A stretch of DNA of 59,858 bases, taken from the NCBI GenBank assembly GCA_020851235.1, contig JADZDD010000001.1, forward strand, positions 118,619-178,476, written 5' to 3'. Each line of letters opens with the position of its first letter. The first letter of the stretch is position 1. This document shows positions 11,305-19,723 of the stretch, piece after piece. A program made the translations under genes and the position numbers. The DNA comes from Burkholderiales bacterium (GTDB taxonomy: Bacteria > Pseudomonadota > Gammaproteobacteria > Burkholderiales > Casimicrobiaceae). The notes below the pieces were generated by a model. The model did no database searches. It was not told where the DNA came from and saw only the letters and a program-made list of their open reading frames with translations.

Positions 11305-12924
11305 TTACTCCTTGATGTCGACGCCGTAGAACGTGTGGCGGCCGAACGGTGAGAGCTTGAAGTCGACCACTTCCTTGCGCACCGGCTTCAACTGCACCGC
11401 GTGCGCGATCGTGAACCACGGCGCCTGCTCCTTGAAGATGACCTGCGCCTTCTCGTAGATCGGTGTGCGCGCGGCCTGGCCGTTGGTGGTCTTGCCCTTC
11501 TGGATGAGTTCTTCGTACGGCGCGTAGCAGAACTTGGCGACGTTGCTGCCGTTGCTCTTCGCCGAATCGCAGCCCAGGAGATTGGCGAGGAAGTTGTCGG
11601 GGTCGCCGTTGTCGCCGGTCCAGCCCAGCATGCCCATCTGGTGCTCGCCGGCCTGCATGCGCTTGCGGTATTCGCCCCACTCGAAGCTCTTGATCTCGGC
11701 CTTGATCCCCACCTTGGCGAGGTCGGCCTGCATCAGTTCGGCGATGCGCCTCGCATTGGGGTTGTACGGGCGCTGCACCGGCATCGCCCACAGGTCGGTC
11801 TCGAAGCCGTTCGGGTACCCCGCTTCCGCGAGGAGTTTCTTCGCCGCGGCCGGATCGTACGGATCGTCCTTGACCGCATCGTTGTACGACCATTGCGTGG
11901 GCGGGATCGGATTCTTCGCGGCCACGCCGGTGGTCATGTACACGCCGTCGATGATCGCCTTCTTGTTGATCGCCATGTTCACGGCCTTGCGCACCCGCAC
12001 GTCGTCGAACGGCTTTTTCGTCGTGTTGTACGCGAGGTAGCCGATGTTCAACCCTGGCTGCTCGAGCACGGTCACGTTGGGATCCTTGCGCATGGCATCG
12101 AGGTCGGCCGGATTGGGGTACGGCATGACGTGGCACTCGCCCTTCTGGAGCTTGGCCCAGCGCACCGACGCGTCGGGGGTGATCGCGAACACGAGGTCAT
12201 CGATCTTCGCCTTGCCACCCCAGAACTGCGGGAACGCCTTGTAGCGCAGGAGGGCGTCCTTCTGGTACTGGACGAGGTAGAACGGTCCGGTGCCGATGGG
12301 CTCCTGATCGATCTTCTCGGGCGTGCCGGCCTTGAGCATCGCGTCGGCGTACTCCTTCGACTGCACGCCCGCGTACTCCATCGCGAGGTTCGACAGGAAC
12401 GGCGCTTCCGGCCGGTTGAGCGTGATGCGCACCGTGTGATCGTCGACCTTCTGGATCGACTTGATGAGCTTGCCCATGCCCATGTCGTTGTAGTACGAGT
12501 GATTCGGGCTCGTGACCTTGAAGTACGGATTGTCTTCCTTGCCCTGCCGTTCGAGCATGAAGATGATGTCGTCGGCATTCATGTCGCGCGTGGGCTTGAA
12601 GGCGCGGTGGTTGTGCCACTTGACACCCTTGCGCAGCTTGAACGTGTAGACGGTGCCGTCCGGCGAGACCTCCCAGCTCTCGGCGAGCCCGGGCACGACC
12701 TTCGTGGTCCCGCGCTCGAAGTCGACCAGCCGGCTGTAGATCTGGCTGTTGGCATCGAAGGAGGTCCCGGTCGTGTTGACGCCGGGATAGAAGTTCTCCG
12801 GGCTGCCTTCGGAACAGTAGACGAGCGTCTTGGCAGCGGCACCGGTCGCGGCAAGCGCGACCAGCGCAGCGGCGATGGCATTCCGGCGGAGCGTGCCACC
12901 GGTCGTCGAACGACGGATCTTCAT
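11305..12924 (-). CDS. dppA: Periplasmic peptide-binding protein of ABC transporter (DppA-like)
   Basis: A 539-residue family-5 extracellular solute-binding protein. The signal peptide is at about 1-31 (basic start MKIRRSTTGG, hydrophobic core, AAAK). The mature part begins TLVYCSEGSPENFYP and carries the conserved AESWEVSPDGTVYTFKLRKGVKWH block (shown in parts: the VSPDG..YTF..RKGVKWH motif), typical of DppA/OppA proteins. It would bind dipeptides or similar ligands and deliver them to DppBCDF. It lies downstream of dppF, after a 142-base gap that holds a GATAAT box over the dppF stop, so it may have its own promoter for higher expression. Heme or other ligands are possible alternatives within this family. 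Confidence 0.92.
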   Translation of the reverse strand: MKIRRSTTGGTLRRNAIAAALVALAATGAAAKTLVYCSEGSPENFYPGVNTTGTSFDANSQIYSRLVDFERGTTKVVPGLAESWEVSPDGTVYTFKLRKGVKWHNHRAFKPTRDMNADDIIFMLERQGKEDNPYFKVTSPNHSYYNDMGMGKLIKSIQKVDDHTVRITLNRPEAPFLSNLAMEYAGVQSKEYADAMLKAGTPEKIDQEPIGTGPFYLVQYQKDALLRYKAFPQFWGGKAKIDDLVFAITPDASVRWAKLQKGECHVMPYPNPADLDAMRKDPNVTVLEQPGLNIGYLAYNTTKKPFDDVRVRKAVNMAINKKAIIDGVYMTTGVAAKNPIPPTQWSYNDAVKDDPYDPAAAKKLLAEAGYPNGFETDLWAMPVQRPYNPNARRIAELMQADLAKVGIKAEIKSFEWGEYRKRMQAGEHQMGMLGWTGDNGDPDNFLANLLGCDSAKSNGSNVAKFCYAPYEELIQKGKTTNGQAARTPIYEKAQVIFKEQAPWFTIAHAVQLKPVRKEVVDFKLSPFGRHTFYGVDIKE

Positions 12925-13066
12925 GCAAGTCTCCCGATAGAGAATGGCGCAACGTTGTGGCCGTCGCTCGACGTACCGCGCCGCGCGTTCGCGTCATGGC
13001 GGCGCGCCGCGGATCACGCCAGGGCGGGTGGGCGGGCATGCCCTCCGCCAACGGCCAAGGGCGCGA

Positions 13067-14098
13067 TTATCCGCCGGAATCGAGGAATTTTTCGGCCAGG
13101 TGGCAGGCTACGTCGCGTCCGGCGAGCGCACGGGGCGCGGGGCGCTCCACGCGGCAGCGATCGATCGCGTGCGGGCAGCGCGTCGAAAAGACGCAGCCGG
13201 CAGGAGGTGCGAGCGGCGACGGCAGTTCGCCGCCCAGGAGGACCCGCTGGCGGGGTGGGCCGTCGAGCGTCGGCGTGGCCGCGAGGAGCGCTCGCGTGTA
13301 CGGGTGCAACGGGGCCTCGAAGATCGCGGCCTTCGGGCCCTGCTCCACGGCCAACCCCAGGTACATCACCAGCACGTCGTGGGCGAGATAGCGCACGACG
13401 GCGAGGTCGTGCGAGATGAAGAGGTACGCGACACCGAGTTCGCGCTGGAGGTCGGCAAGGAGGTTCAACACCTGCGCCTGCACCGAGACGTCGAGCGCCG
13501 ACACCGGTTCGTCCGCCACCACGAGCGCCGGCTCGATCATGAGCGCGCGGGCGATGGCGATGCGCTGGCGCTGCCCGCCCGAGAACATGTGCGGATAGCG
13601 CTCGTAGTGCTCGGGGCGCAGGCCGACTCGCGCGAGCATGGCACGGGCGCGTGCCGCGCGGTCGGCGCGGTCGAGCGCGGTATTGATGGCAAGCGGCGCT
13701 TCCAGGATCGCTCCGATCTTCTTCCGTGGATTGAGCGAGCCGTAGGGGTTCTGGAACACCATCTGCACCGACTTGCGCAATGCACGCTGCTGCGCCGGAG
13801 TGGCACCGGCGACGTCCACGCCATCCAGCGTGAGCGCACCACCCGTGGGCGGCTCGAGGAGCGCGACCACCCGACCGAGCGTCGACTTGCCGCAGCCCGA
13901 CTCGCCGACCACCGCAAGCGTGCGTCCGGCGGGCAGGGCGAACGAAATGCCGCCGACGGCGTGCAGCAGCGCCGGTGCCGCGAAAACGCCCCGCCCAATC
14001 GCGTAGCTTCGCTGCAGTTCGCGTGCCTGCGCGAGCGCGGGCGCGTCCGGCGCCGCGCCAGCGGTCATGACCGCCGCGGCCGTTGCGGCGGCGGTCAC
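13067..14098 (-). CDS. dppF: Dipeptide ABC transporter ATP-binding protein DppF
   Basis: A 343-residue ATPase with Walker A GESGCGKS (about 65-72), signature MFSGGQRQRIAIARAL, Walker B ALVVADEPVSALD, and the C-terminal oligopeptide-transporter extension with a Cys motif (CVFSTRCPHA). The start is taken as the GTG at 14098: its first bases overlap the dppD stop (GTGA), and AGGTGG lies 7 bases upstream, which suggests translational coupling. ATG at 14068 is the alternative, without a ribosome-binding site. It pairs with DppD to power the DppBC channel. Confidence 0.92.
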   Translation of the reverse strand: MTAAATAAAVMTAGAAPDAPALAQARELQRSYAIGRGVFAAPALLHAVGGISFALPAGRTLAVVGESGCGKSTLGRVVALLEPPTGGALTLDGVDVAGATPAQQRALRKSVQMVFQNPYGSLNPRKKIGAILEAPLAINTALDRADRAARARAMLARVGLRPEHYERYPHMFSGGQRQRIAIARALMIEPALVVADEPVSALDVSVQAQVLNLLADLQRELGVAYLFISHDLAVVRYLAHDVLVMYLGLAVEQGPKAAIFEAPLHPYTRALLAATPTLDGPPRQRVLLGGELPSPLAPPAGCVFSTRCPHAIDRCRVERPAPRALAGRDVACHLAEKFLDSGG

Positions 14099-15108
14099 GG
14101 CAACGCCACCTGCGCTGCACCGTCGGCACGGCGGACGGCATCGCGACCGGCAAGCGACAAGGGGTAGTGGCAACGCACCGCGCCCTCCTCCCAGCGACGC
14201 AGCGGCGGTCGCGTGCTGCATCGCGCCGTGGCATCGCGGCAACGCGGCGCGAAGAGGCAGCCGGCCGGACGGTCGTGGAGCCCGGGTACCAGACCGGGAA
14301 TCGTGGCGAGCGGTCCACCGGCGCCGTGGCGCTCGGGCATCGCGGCCAGCAACGCCCCGGTGTACGGGTGCTGCGGTCGCGTGAACAGCGTCGTGCCGCT
14401 GCGCTCCTCCATGACCTGCCCGGCGTACATGACCGCCACCCGATCGGCGACCTGTGCCACCACGCCCATGTTGTGCGTGACGAGCACCAGCGCCATCGCG
14501 CGGTCGCGCTGCAGCTGGTGCAGAAGGTCGAGGATCTGGGCCTGGATCGTGACGTCGAGCGCGGTGGTCGGCTCGTCGGCGATGAGCAGCCGCGGATTGG
14601 CGGCGATCGCCATCGCGATCATCACGCGCTGGTTCATGCCGCCGGAGAGCTGGTGCGGAAAGTCACGCAGCCGCGCGGGCGCCGCCGGAATGCCGACCTG
14701 CTCCAGGAGCTCGATCGCGCGGCGTCGTGCCGCATGCCGATCGAGGCCGAGGTGCAGGCGCAGCGTCTCGACGAGTTGAAAGCCGATCGTGAAGCACGGG
14801 TTGAGGCTCGTGGTGGGCTCCTGGAAGATCATCGCCACCTCGCGACCGATCACCTGCCGGCCTGCCCGCTCGGAGGCGCGCAGCAGGTCGTGGCCGCCGA
14901 AGGCAAGGCGCGTCGCGCGCACGCGGCCGGGGTACGCGACGAGCCCCATGAGGGCCAGCATCGCAACGCTCTTGCCCGACCCGGATTCGCCGACGATTCC
15001 CAGGACTTCACCCTCGTCGAGCGTGAAGCTCGCGCCTTCGACCGCACGCAGTGTCCCGTTTCGTGTCGGGAATTCGACGTGCAGGTCCTCGATCTCGAGC
15101 AAGGCCAT
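14095..15108 (-). CDS. dppD: Dipeptide ABC transporter ATP-binding protein DppD
   Basis: A 337-residue ATPase. Walker A is GESGSGKS (about 40-47), the signature HQLSGGMNQRVMIAMAI, and Walker B RLLIADEPTTALD. A C-terminal Cys-bearing oligopeptide extension (GCLFAPRCRDA) is present; in DppD/OppD relatives this region can hold an Fe-S cluster. The start MALLEIEDLHVEF is family-typical and lies 13 bases after the dppC stop. It works as the heterodimer partner of DppF at the inner membrane. Confidence 0.94.
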   Translation of the reverse strand: MALLEIEDLHVEFPTRNGTLRAVEGASFTLDEGEVLGIVGESGSGKSVAMLALMGLVAYPGRVRATRLAFGGHDLLRASERAGRQVIGREVAMIFQEPTTSLNPCFTIGFQLVETLRLHLGLDRHAARRRAIELLEQVGIPAAPARLRDFPHQLSGGMNQRVMIAMAIAANPRLLIADEPTTALDVTIQAQILDLLHQLQRDRAMALVLVTHNMGVVAQVADRVAVMYAGQVMEERSGTTLFTRPQHPYTGALLAAMPERHGAGGPLATIPGLVPGLHDRPAGCLFAPRCRDATARCSTRPPLRRWEEGAVRCHYPLSLAGRDAVRRADGAAQVALP

Positions 15109-15121
15109 GATGGCGGCGCCG

Positions 15122-16030
15122 TCAGCGCTTGAGCTTGGGATCGAGGGCGTCGCGCAGGCCGTCGCCCAGGATATTGAAGGCGAGCACCGTTCCCAGGATC
15201 ATGAGGCCCGGGAACGTCACCACCCACCACGCACGCAGAACGAACTCGCGCGCATCGGCGAGCATCGTTCCCCACTCGGGGGCAGGCGGCTGCGCGCCCA
15301 GGCCCAGGAAACCCAAGGCAGCGGCATCGAGGATCGCGGTGGAGAAACCGAGTGAGGCCTGCACGATGAGCGGTGCGGCGCAGTTGGGGAGCACCTCGCC
15401 GAACATGAGCCGCGCGCGGGTGGCGCCGACCGCGCGCGCCGCCGTCACGTAGTCCTTCGCCGTCTCGGTGATGACGGCAGCCCGCGTGATGCGCACGTAG
15501 TGCGGCAAGACGACGACGGCGACCGCGAGCATCGCATTCATGAGTCCGGGCCCGAGGATCGCGACGATGACGATGGCGAGCAGGAGGCTCGGCAGGGTCA
15601 GGATGATGTCCATGAGCCGCATGATCGCGGTGTCGAGCCAGCCGCGGAAGAATCCCGCCACGAGGCCGAGCGTCACGCCCGCGAGGATGGCGAGCGTCAC
15701 CACCACCACGCCGATCAGCAGCGAAAGTCGCGCGCCGAAGATGAGGCGCGAGAGGATGTCGCGGCCGATCGCGTCGGTGCCGAGCACGTGGGCCCAACTC
15801 CCGCCGGCCTGCCACGCCGGGGGCTTCAGGAACACCGACTCGTTGGTGAGGTCCGGGGCGTACGGTGCGAGGACCGGGGCGAAGATCGCCACCAGCATGA
15901 TCGCCACCACGAAGACGAGGCCGGCGACCGCGCCGCGATTGGCGCGGAAGTCTTCCCAGAACTCCGCGAGCGGCGATGGCGGCGGCGGCGCCGCGGCGGG
16001 GAGTGCCGTTGCTGCGACGTCACCGGGCAT
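15122..16030 (-). CDS. dppC: Dipeptide ABC transporter permease DppC
   Basis: A 302-residue inner-membrane permease. The N-terminal cytoplasmic tail is Pro/Ala-rich, followed by a first membrane segment (about 35-55), the periplasmic segment HVLGTDAIGRDILSR conserved in DppC/OppC, and about five further segments with the EAA loop (ARAVGATRARLMFGEVLPN). It forms the channel with DppB. Its start overlaps the end of dppB by 11 bases, indicating tight coupling in the dppBCDF operon. Confidence 0.94.
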   Translation of the reverse strand: MPGDVAATALPAAAPPPPSPLAEFWEDFRANRGAVAGLVFVVAIMLVAIFAPVLAPYAPDLTNESVFLKPPAWQAGGSWAHVLGTDAIGRDILSRLIFGARLSLLIGVVVVTLAILAGVTLGLVAGFFRGWLDTAIMRLMDIILTLPSLLLAIVIVAILGPGLMNAMLAVAVVVLPHYVRITRAAVITETAKDYVTAARAVGATRARLMFGEVLPNCAAPLIVQASLGFSTAILDAAALGFLGLGAQPPAPEWGTMLADAREFVLRAWWVVTFPGLMILGTVLAFNILGDGLRDALDPKLKR

Positions 16031-17030
16031 GGCGGATCCGCGGATTGATGATGCCGTAGGTGATGTCGACCAGGAGATTGACCGCCATCACGATGACGCC
16101 CAGGAGCAGCACGCCGCCTTGCAGCACGGGATAGTCGCGGCGCGAGATCGCCTCGATCATCCACTTGCCGACGCCCGGCCACGAGAAGATCGTCTCGGTG
16201 AGGATGGCGCCGGTGAAGAGGACGCCGACCTGCAGGCCGATCACGGTGACCACCGGAACCAGCGCGTTGCGCAACGCGTGCAGTGCGACCACGCGCAGGC
16301 GGGACAGCCCCTTGGCGCGCGCCGTGCGGATGTAGTCCTCGCCCAGCACTTCGAGCATCGCCGAGCGTGTCATGCGGGCGATGATCGCGAGCGGTTGCGT
16401 GCCGAGTACGATCACCGGCAGCACGAGGTGCGTCAGCGCCGAGCGCAAGGCGCCCTTCTCGCCCGACAGCAGCGCATCGATGGTAAGGAAGCCGGTGACT
16501 GGCTCGATGAAGTAGCGCACGTCGATGCGGCCGGACACCGGCGTCCAGCCGAGCTGCACCGAAAAGAGCAGGATGAGCAGGAGACCCCACCAGAAGATCG
16601 GCATCGAGTAGCCGGTGAGCGAGAGTCCCATCACGCCCTGGTCGAAGATCGAATTGCGCCGCACCGCGGCGATGATGCCGGCGGGAATACCCAGGACCAG
16701 CGCGAAGACGATGGCGCCGAGGGCCAATTCCATCGTGGCCGGGAAGAGCGCGAAGAATTCGCTCAGCACGGGCACCTGCGTGATCATCGACTTGCCCAGG
16801 TCCCCATGCAGCACGCGCCCGATGTAGATCGCGTACTGGACGAATACCGGCCGGTCGAGTCCATATTCGGCGAGGAGCTTTGCGTGGCGGGCAGGATCGA
16901 TGCCGCGCTCGCCGGCCATCGTTTCGATCGGATCGCCCGGTACGAGGCGGATGAGAAAGAATGCGACGAGCGTCATGCCGATGAACGTCGGCACGATGAG
17001 CCCGAGCCGGGTCAGCACGAAGCGAAGCAT
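16020..17030 (-). CDS. dppB: Dipeptide ABC transporter permease DppB
   Basis: A 336-residue permease beginning MLRFVLTRLGLIVPTFIGMT, the standard DppB start. It has six predicted membrane segments and the family motif FFLIRLVPGDPI early on. The EAA loop, TARAKGLSRLRVVALHALRN, contacts the ATPases. The frame is open to 17210, but the ATG at 17030 fits the family, and the upstream part overlaps rlmB. The gap to the rlmB stop is only 16 bases, so rlmB and dppBCDF may share a transcript. Confidence 0.94.
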   Translation of the reverse strand: MLRFVLTRLGLIVPTFIGMTLVAFFLIRLVPGDPIETMAGERGIDPARHAKLLAEYGLDRPVFVQYAIYIGRVLHGDLGKSMITQVPVLSEFFALFPATMELALGAIVFALVLGIPAGIIAAVRRNSIFDQGVMGLSLTGYSMPIFWWGLLLILLFSVQLGWTPVSGRIDVRYFIEPVTGFLTIDALLSGEKGALRSALTHLVLPVIVLGTQPLAIIARMTRSAMLEVLGEDYIRTARAKGLSRLRVVALHALRNALVPVVTVIGLQVGVLFTGAILTETIFSWPGVGKWMIEAISRRDYPVLQGGVLLLGVIVMAVNLLVDITYGIINPRIRHAR

Positions 17031-17046
17031 CGCCGGTGGGGGGCGC

Positions 17047-17805
17047 TCAGGCCGGCGCCGCGGAGCGCATGCGCGCCGAACGCGTCGCGTAAAGGCAGAT
17101 GCCGGCAGCGACCGAAACGTTGAGGCTCTCGACCGCGCCGACGAGCGGAATGCCCACGATGCGGTCGCACGACTCGCGGGTGAGACGGCGCAGGCCGCCC
17201 CCTTCGGCACCCAGGACCCAGGCGATGCCCCCCGTGAGGTCGGCGTCGGGCAATGCCTCGCCGCCGGTGTCGGCCCCCAGGACCCAGATGTTACGCGCCT
17301 GCAGCGCGCGCAACGTGCGCGCGAGGTTCGTCACGGCGATGACGGGCACCGTATCCGCAGCACCGGAGGCTGCCTTGGCCACCGTCGCGTTGACGCCGAC
17401 GGCCCGATCCTTGGGGACGATCACCGCCTGCGCACCGAAGGCATCGGCGCTGCGCAGGCAGGCTCCCAGATTGTGCGGATCGGTCACGCCATCGAGGACG
17501 AGCAGGAGCGGCAACTCGGCGAGCGTGTCGAGCACGTCGTCGAGGGTCACGTGCGGCAAGGCAGCATCGACGATGGCAACGACACCCTGGTGGCGGCCGT
17601 GTCCGGCGAGCGCGTCGAGGCGCGTCGGGTCGACCGGATGCACCGCCACACCCGCGGCCTGCGCGCGCGCGGCGAGTTCACGCGATCGCGCATCCTGTCG
17701 AGCGGCCTGGACGTACACCGCGTGAATGGCATCCGGCCGTTGGCGCAGGCGCGCCGTGACGGCGTGGAAACCGAAGAGCGCTCGGGTGGCGGGCGGCGCG
17801 CGCAA
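17047..17805 (-). CDS. rlmB: 23S rRNA (guanosine-2'-O-)-methyltransferase RlmB
   Basis: A 252-residue SPOUT-family methyltransferase that modifies G2251 in the 23S rRNA peptidyl-transferase loop. The N-terminal substrate-binding domain (about 1-95) has the family start LFGFHAVTARL. The C-terminal knotted domain has LVLDGVTDPHNLGACLRSA, VLGAEGGGLRRLTRE and SLNVSVAAGICLY, the three SPOUT motifs that bind AdoMet. The usual partner rnr is not adjacent. It diverges from the marC pair, and the shared upstream region (17806-17934) contains AT-richer TATGCT/TACACT boxes near 17864-17875. Confidence 0.93.
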   Translation of the reverse strand: MRAPPATRALFGFHAVTARLRQRPDAIHAVYVQAARQDARSRELAARAQAAGVAVHPVDPTRLDALAGHGRHQGVVAIVDAALPHVTLDDVLDTLAELPLLLVLDGVTDPHNLGACLRSADAFGAQAVIVPKDRAVGVNATVAKAASGAADTVPVIAVTNLARTLRALQARNIWVLGADTGGEALPDADLTGGIAWVLGAEGGGLRRLTRESCDRIVGIPLVGAVESLNVSVAAGICLYATRSARMRSAAPA

Positions 17806-17934
17806 AGACGAAGGGGCGTCGGTGACGGGAGGATGGCGGCAGGCGCGCGGCGCCGGCGGCCGCTATGCTAGTGTACCGTCGCCGCCCGCGGCAAGGTGCG
17901 CTTCCCACGCGTGCCGGCTGCGGCGCCACGCCGC

Positions 17935-18705
17935 ATGATCACCGAAGACATCCGCCACTTCCTGACCGCACTGCTCCTCATCGTGGGCGGCCTTCTGCCG
18001 ATCGTCAATCCGGTGGGCAGCGCGCCGATGTTCCTCGCGATGACGCGCGGCGCCGACGCGGCGACCCGGCAGGTGCTCGCGCTCAAGATCGCGATCAATA
18101 CCTTCATCCTCCTCATGGGGTCGCTCGTCTTCGGTGCCTTCGTGCTCAAGATCTTCGGCCTGTCGGTGCCCGTGGTGCAGGTCGCGGGCGGCGCGGTGCT
18201 GTGCGCGCTGGGCTGGAACCTCCTCAATCAGGACGATACACCCCCGCCCAGCACCGCGGCGGCGGTCGATACCAAGCGCGTGTTCATGCGCGCGTTCTAC
18301 CCGCTCACGCTGCCGCTCACCGTCGATCCCGGAGCGATCTCGGTCGCGATCACCATCGGCGCCAATCATGCGCACGGCGTGCAGCGGGTGATCATCGGCT
18401 TCCTCGCCGGGATCACGGGTACCGTGCTCATCTCGGTGTGCGTGTGGTTCGCGTATCGGTACGCGCAGCGTGTCGCACACTGGCTCGGGCACGAGCGGCT
18501 CATGGTGGTGCTGCGGCTCTCGGCATTCATCGTGCTGTGTATCGGCGTGCAGATCACCTGGAATGGCGTGCGTGCGCTCGGTGTGGACCTGCTCACCGGG
18601 TCGTCGGAGCCGACGGCAAGCGATCCCGCGACGCCCAATCCTGGCCCCGCACCGGCGCCGGGCGCGCCGCCCGGCGCCACCACGTCGGGATCGGCGAAGC
18701 GATGA
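17935..18705 (+). CDS. MarC-family integral membrane protein (first of tandem pair)
   Basis: A 256-residue protein with six hydrophobic segments. MarC/YchE family marks are LLPIVNPVGSAPMFLAMT near the N-terminus and FYPLTLPLTVDPGAISVAITIGAN (in two parts: YPLTLPLTVDPG and ISVAITIGAN) in the middle. The second half ends with a Pro/Ala-rich cytoplasmic or periplasmic tail (about 225-256). Despite the name, MarC proteins have no proven role in antibiotic resistance, and transport of small solutes is only suspected. ATG at 17935 is preferred over GTG at 17896, as it gives the family N-terminus MITEDIRHFL. It overlaps the next gene by 4 bases. Confidence 0.88.
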   Translation: MITEDIRHFLTALLLIVGGLLPIVNPVGSAPMFLAMTRGADAATRQVLALKIAINTFILLMGSLVFGAFVLKIFGLSVPVVQVAGGAVLCALGWNLLNQDDTPPPSTAAAVDTKRVFMRAFYPLTLPLTVDPGAISVAITIGANHAHGVQRVIIGFLAGITGTVLISVCVWFAYRYAQRVAHWLGHERLMVVLRLSAFIVLCIGVQITWNGVRALGVDLLTGSSEPTASDPATPNPGPAPAPGAPPGATTSGSAKR

Positions 18706-19376
18706 TCGACAACGTCGCGCTCGGGATCGTGCAAGGGGCGCTGCTCGCCTTTGCCGCCCTCTTTCCCGTCGTCAATCCGCTGGCCGTCGCGCCCGTTTTC
18801 GTCGCGCTGACGCACAGCCTCACGAGTCCCGAGCGCAAGGTCCTGGCCGGCCAGGTTGCGATGAACGGATTGGCCCTCCTCCTGGGGTCGCTGTTCCTGG
18901 GCGACATCGTGCTCGAATTCTTCGGAGTCTCCATTCCGGTCGTGCAGATCGCCGGCGGCCTCATCGTCGCAGCCACGGGTTGGAAGCTTCTGCAGGCCCC
19001 GGACGAGGACCCGGACAAGCGCGACCCCATGGGCTACGCCGCACTGGAATCGAAGGCGCTCTACCCGCTGACGCTGCCGCTCACCGTCGGCCCGGGGTCG
19101 ATCGCGGTGGCGATCACGATCGGCGCCAATTTTCCGTCGACGCCGCAGCCCTTCGCCATCGATGCGACGGCGACGAGCGCCGGGATGGTGTTGCTTGCGG
19201 TCTCGATCTACCTTTGTCTCGGCTACGCCGACGTGGTCGGGCGCAAGCTCGGCCGCCGCGGCCTCGCGGTCGTCATGCGCCTTTCCGCATTCATCCTGTT
19301 CTGCATCGGCGTGCAGATCGTGTGGAATGGGATCGATGCGCTGTTCGGGGTTTCGGCGTCGCTGGGCCGCGCCTGA
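18702..19376 (+). CDS. MarC-family integral membrane protein (second of tandem pair)
   Basis: A 224-residue paralogue of the preceding gene, with the same layout: FAALFPVVNPLAVAPVF near the N-terminus and ALYPLTLPLTVGPGSIAVAI in the middle, about six membrane segments, and no C-terminal tail. Its ATG overlaps the upstream TGA (ATGA), so translation is coupled and the two proteins may be made in equal amounts and form a hetero-oligomer. Sequence divergence between the two is large enough that this is an old duplication. Confidence 0.88.
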   Translation: MIDNVALGIVQGALLAFAALFPVVNPLAVAPVFVALTHSLTSPERKVLAGQVAMNGLALLLGSLFLGDIVLEFFGVSIPVVQIAGGLIVAATGWKLLQAPDEDPDKRDPMGYAALESKALYPLTLPLTVGPGSIAVAITIGANFPSTPQPFAIDATATSAGMVLLAVSIYLCLGYADVVGRKLGRRGLAVVMRLSAFILFCIGVQIVWNGIDALFGVSASLGRA

Positions 19377-19406
19377 GCGCGCGACGCCGAGGCGGCATCG
19401 ACGGGC

Positions 19407-19436
19407 TGCCGCGTCAACGCTCGGTTCTGCTACAAT
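19407..19436 (+). promoter_or_regulatory. Candidate promoter of tRNA-Thr
   Basis: TACAAT at 19431-19436 is a good -10, with a weak -35 (TGCCGC, 19407-19412) 18 bases upstream. Transcription would start near 19443, leaving a leader of about 49 bases before the tRNA. Confidence 0.45.
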
Positions 19437-19491
19437 CATGGGCTTGCCTCGATCGCCTCCCTCGTGCCTCGGGACAGGCCGATCACACCAT

Positions 19492-19567
19492 GCCGGTGTA
19501 GCTCAGTTGGTAGAGCAGCGCATTCGTAATGCGAAGGTCGGGGGTTCGACTCCCTCTACCGGCACCA
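19492..19567 (+). tRNA. tRNA-Thr (anticodon CGT)
   Basis: A 76-base tRNA with encoded CCA. The acceptor stem GCCGGTG pairs with the 3' CACCGGC-type strand (TACCGGC before ACCA), the D arm contains AGTTGGTAG, the anticodon loop is TTCGTAA with CGT at the anticodon position, and the T arm is GGGGGTTCGACTCCC. It is nearly identical in layout to E. coli tRNA-Thr(CGT). It reads ACG codons, which are frequent in this GC-rich genome. The 156 bases after it (19568-19723) hold no visible gene or T-run terminator. Confidence 0.97.
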
Positions 19568-19723
19568 GTCCCCCCGCTCCGACATGGAGCAACGATCCGG
19601 CGACCCGCCGCCGCAGTCCGGCCGGCTCGGGCAACCGGACGCAAGAGCGCCGCGATGCCGATGCCGGGTGACGTCCCGACGCGCACCATCACGCGGAGGG
19701 CGCCGCGCATGCATCGGCGCAGC

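Noticed and set aside
15500..17123. Asp/His/Arg-rich open frames on the plus strand opposite dppC and dppB
   Set aside because: The composition mirrors hydrophobic membrane codons on the other strand; no family match.
17896..17934. Longer GTG start for the first MarC gene
   Set aside because: The added residues (RFPRVPAAAPRR) are not hydrophobic or family-like; ATG 17935 fits better.
19568..19723. Search for a second tRNA or an integrated element next to tRNA-Thr
   Set aside because: No cloverleaf, no repeat of the tRNA 3' end and no integrase gene nearby.
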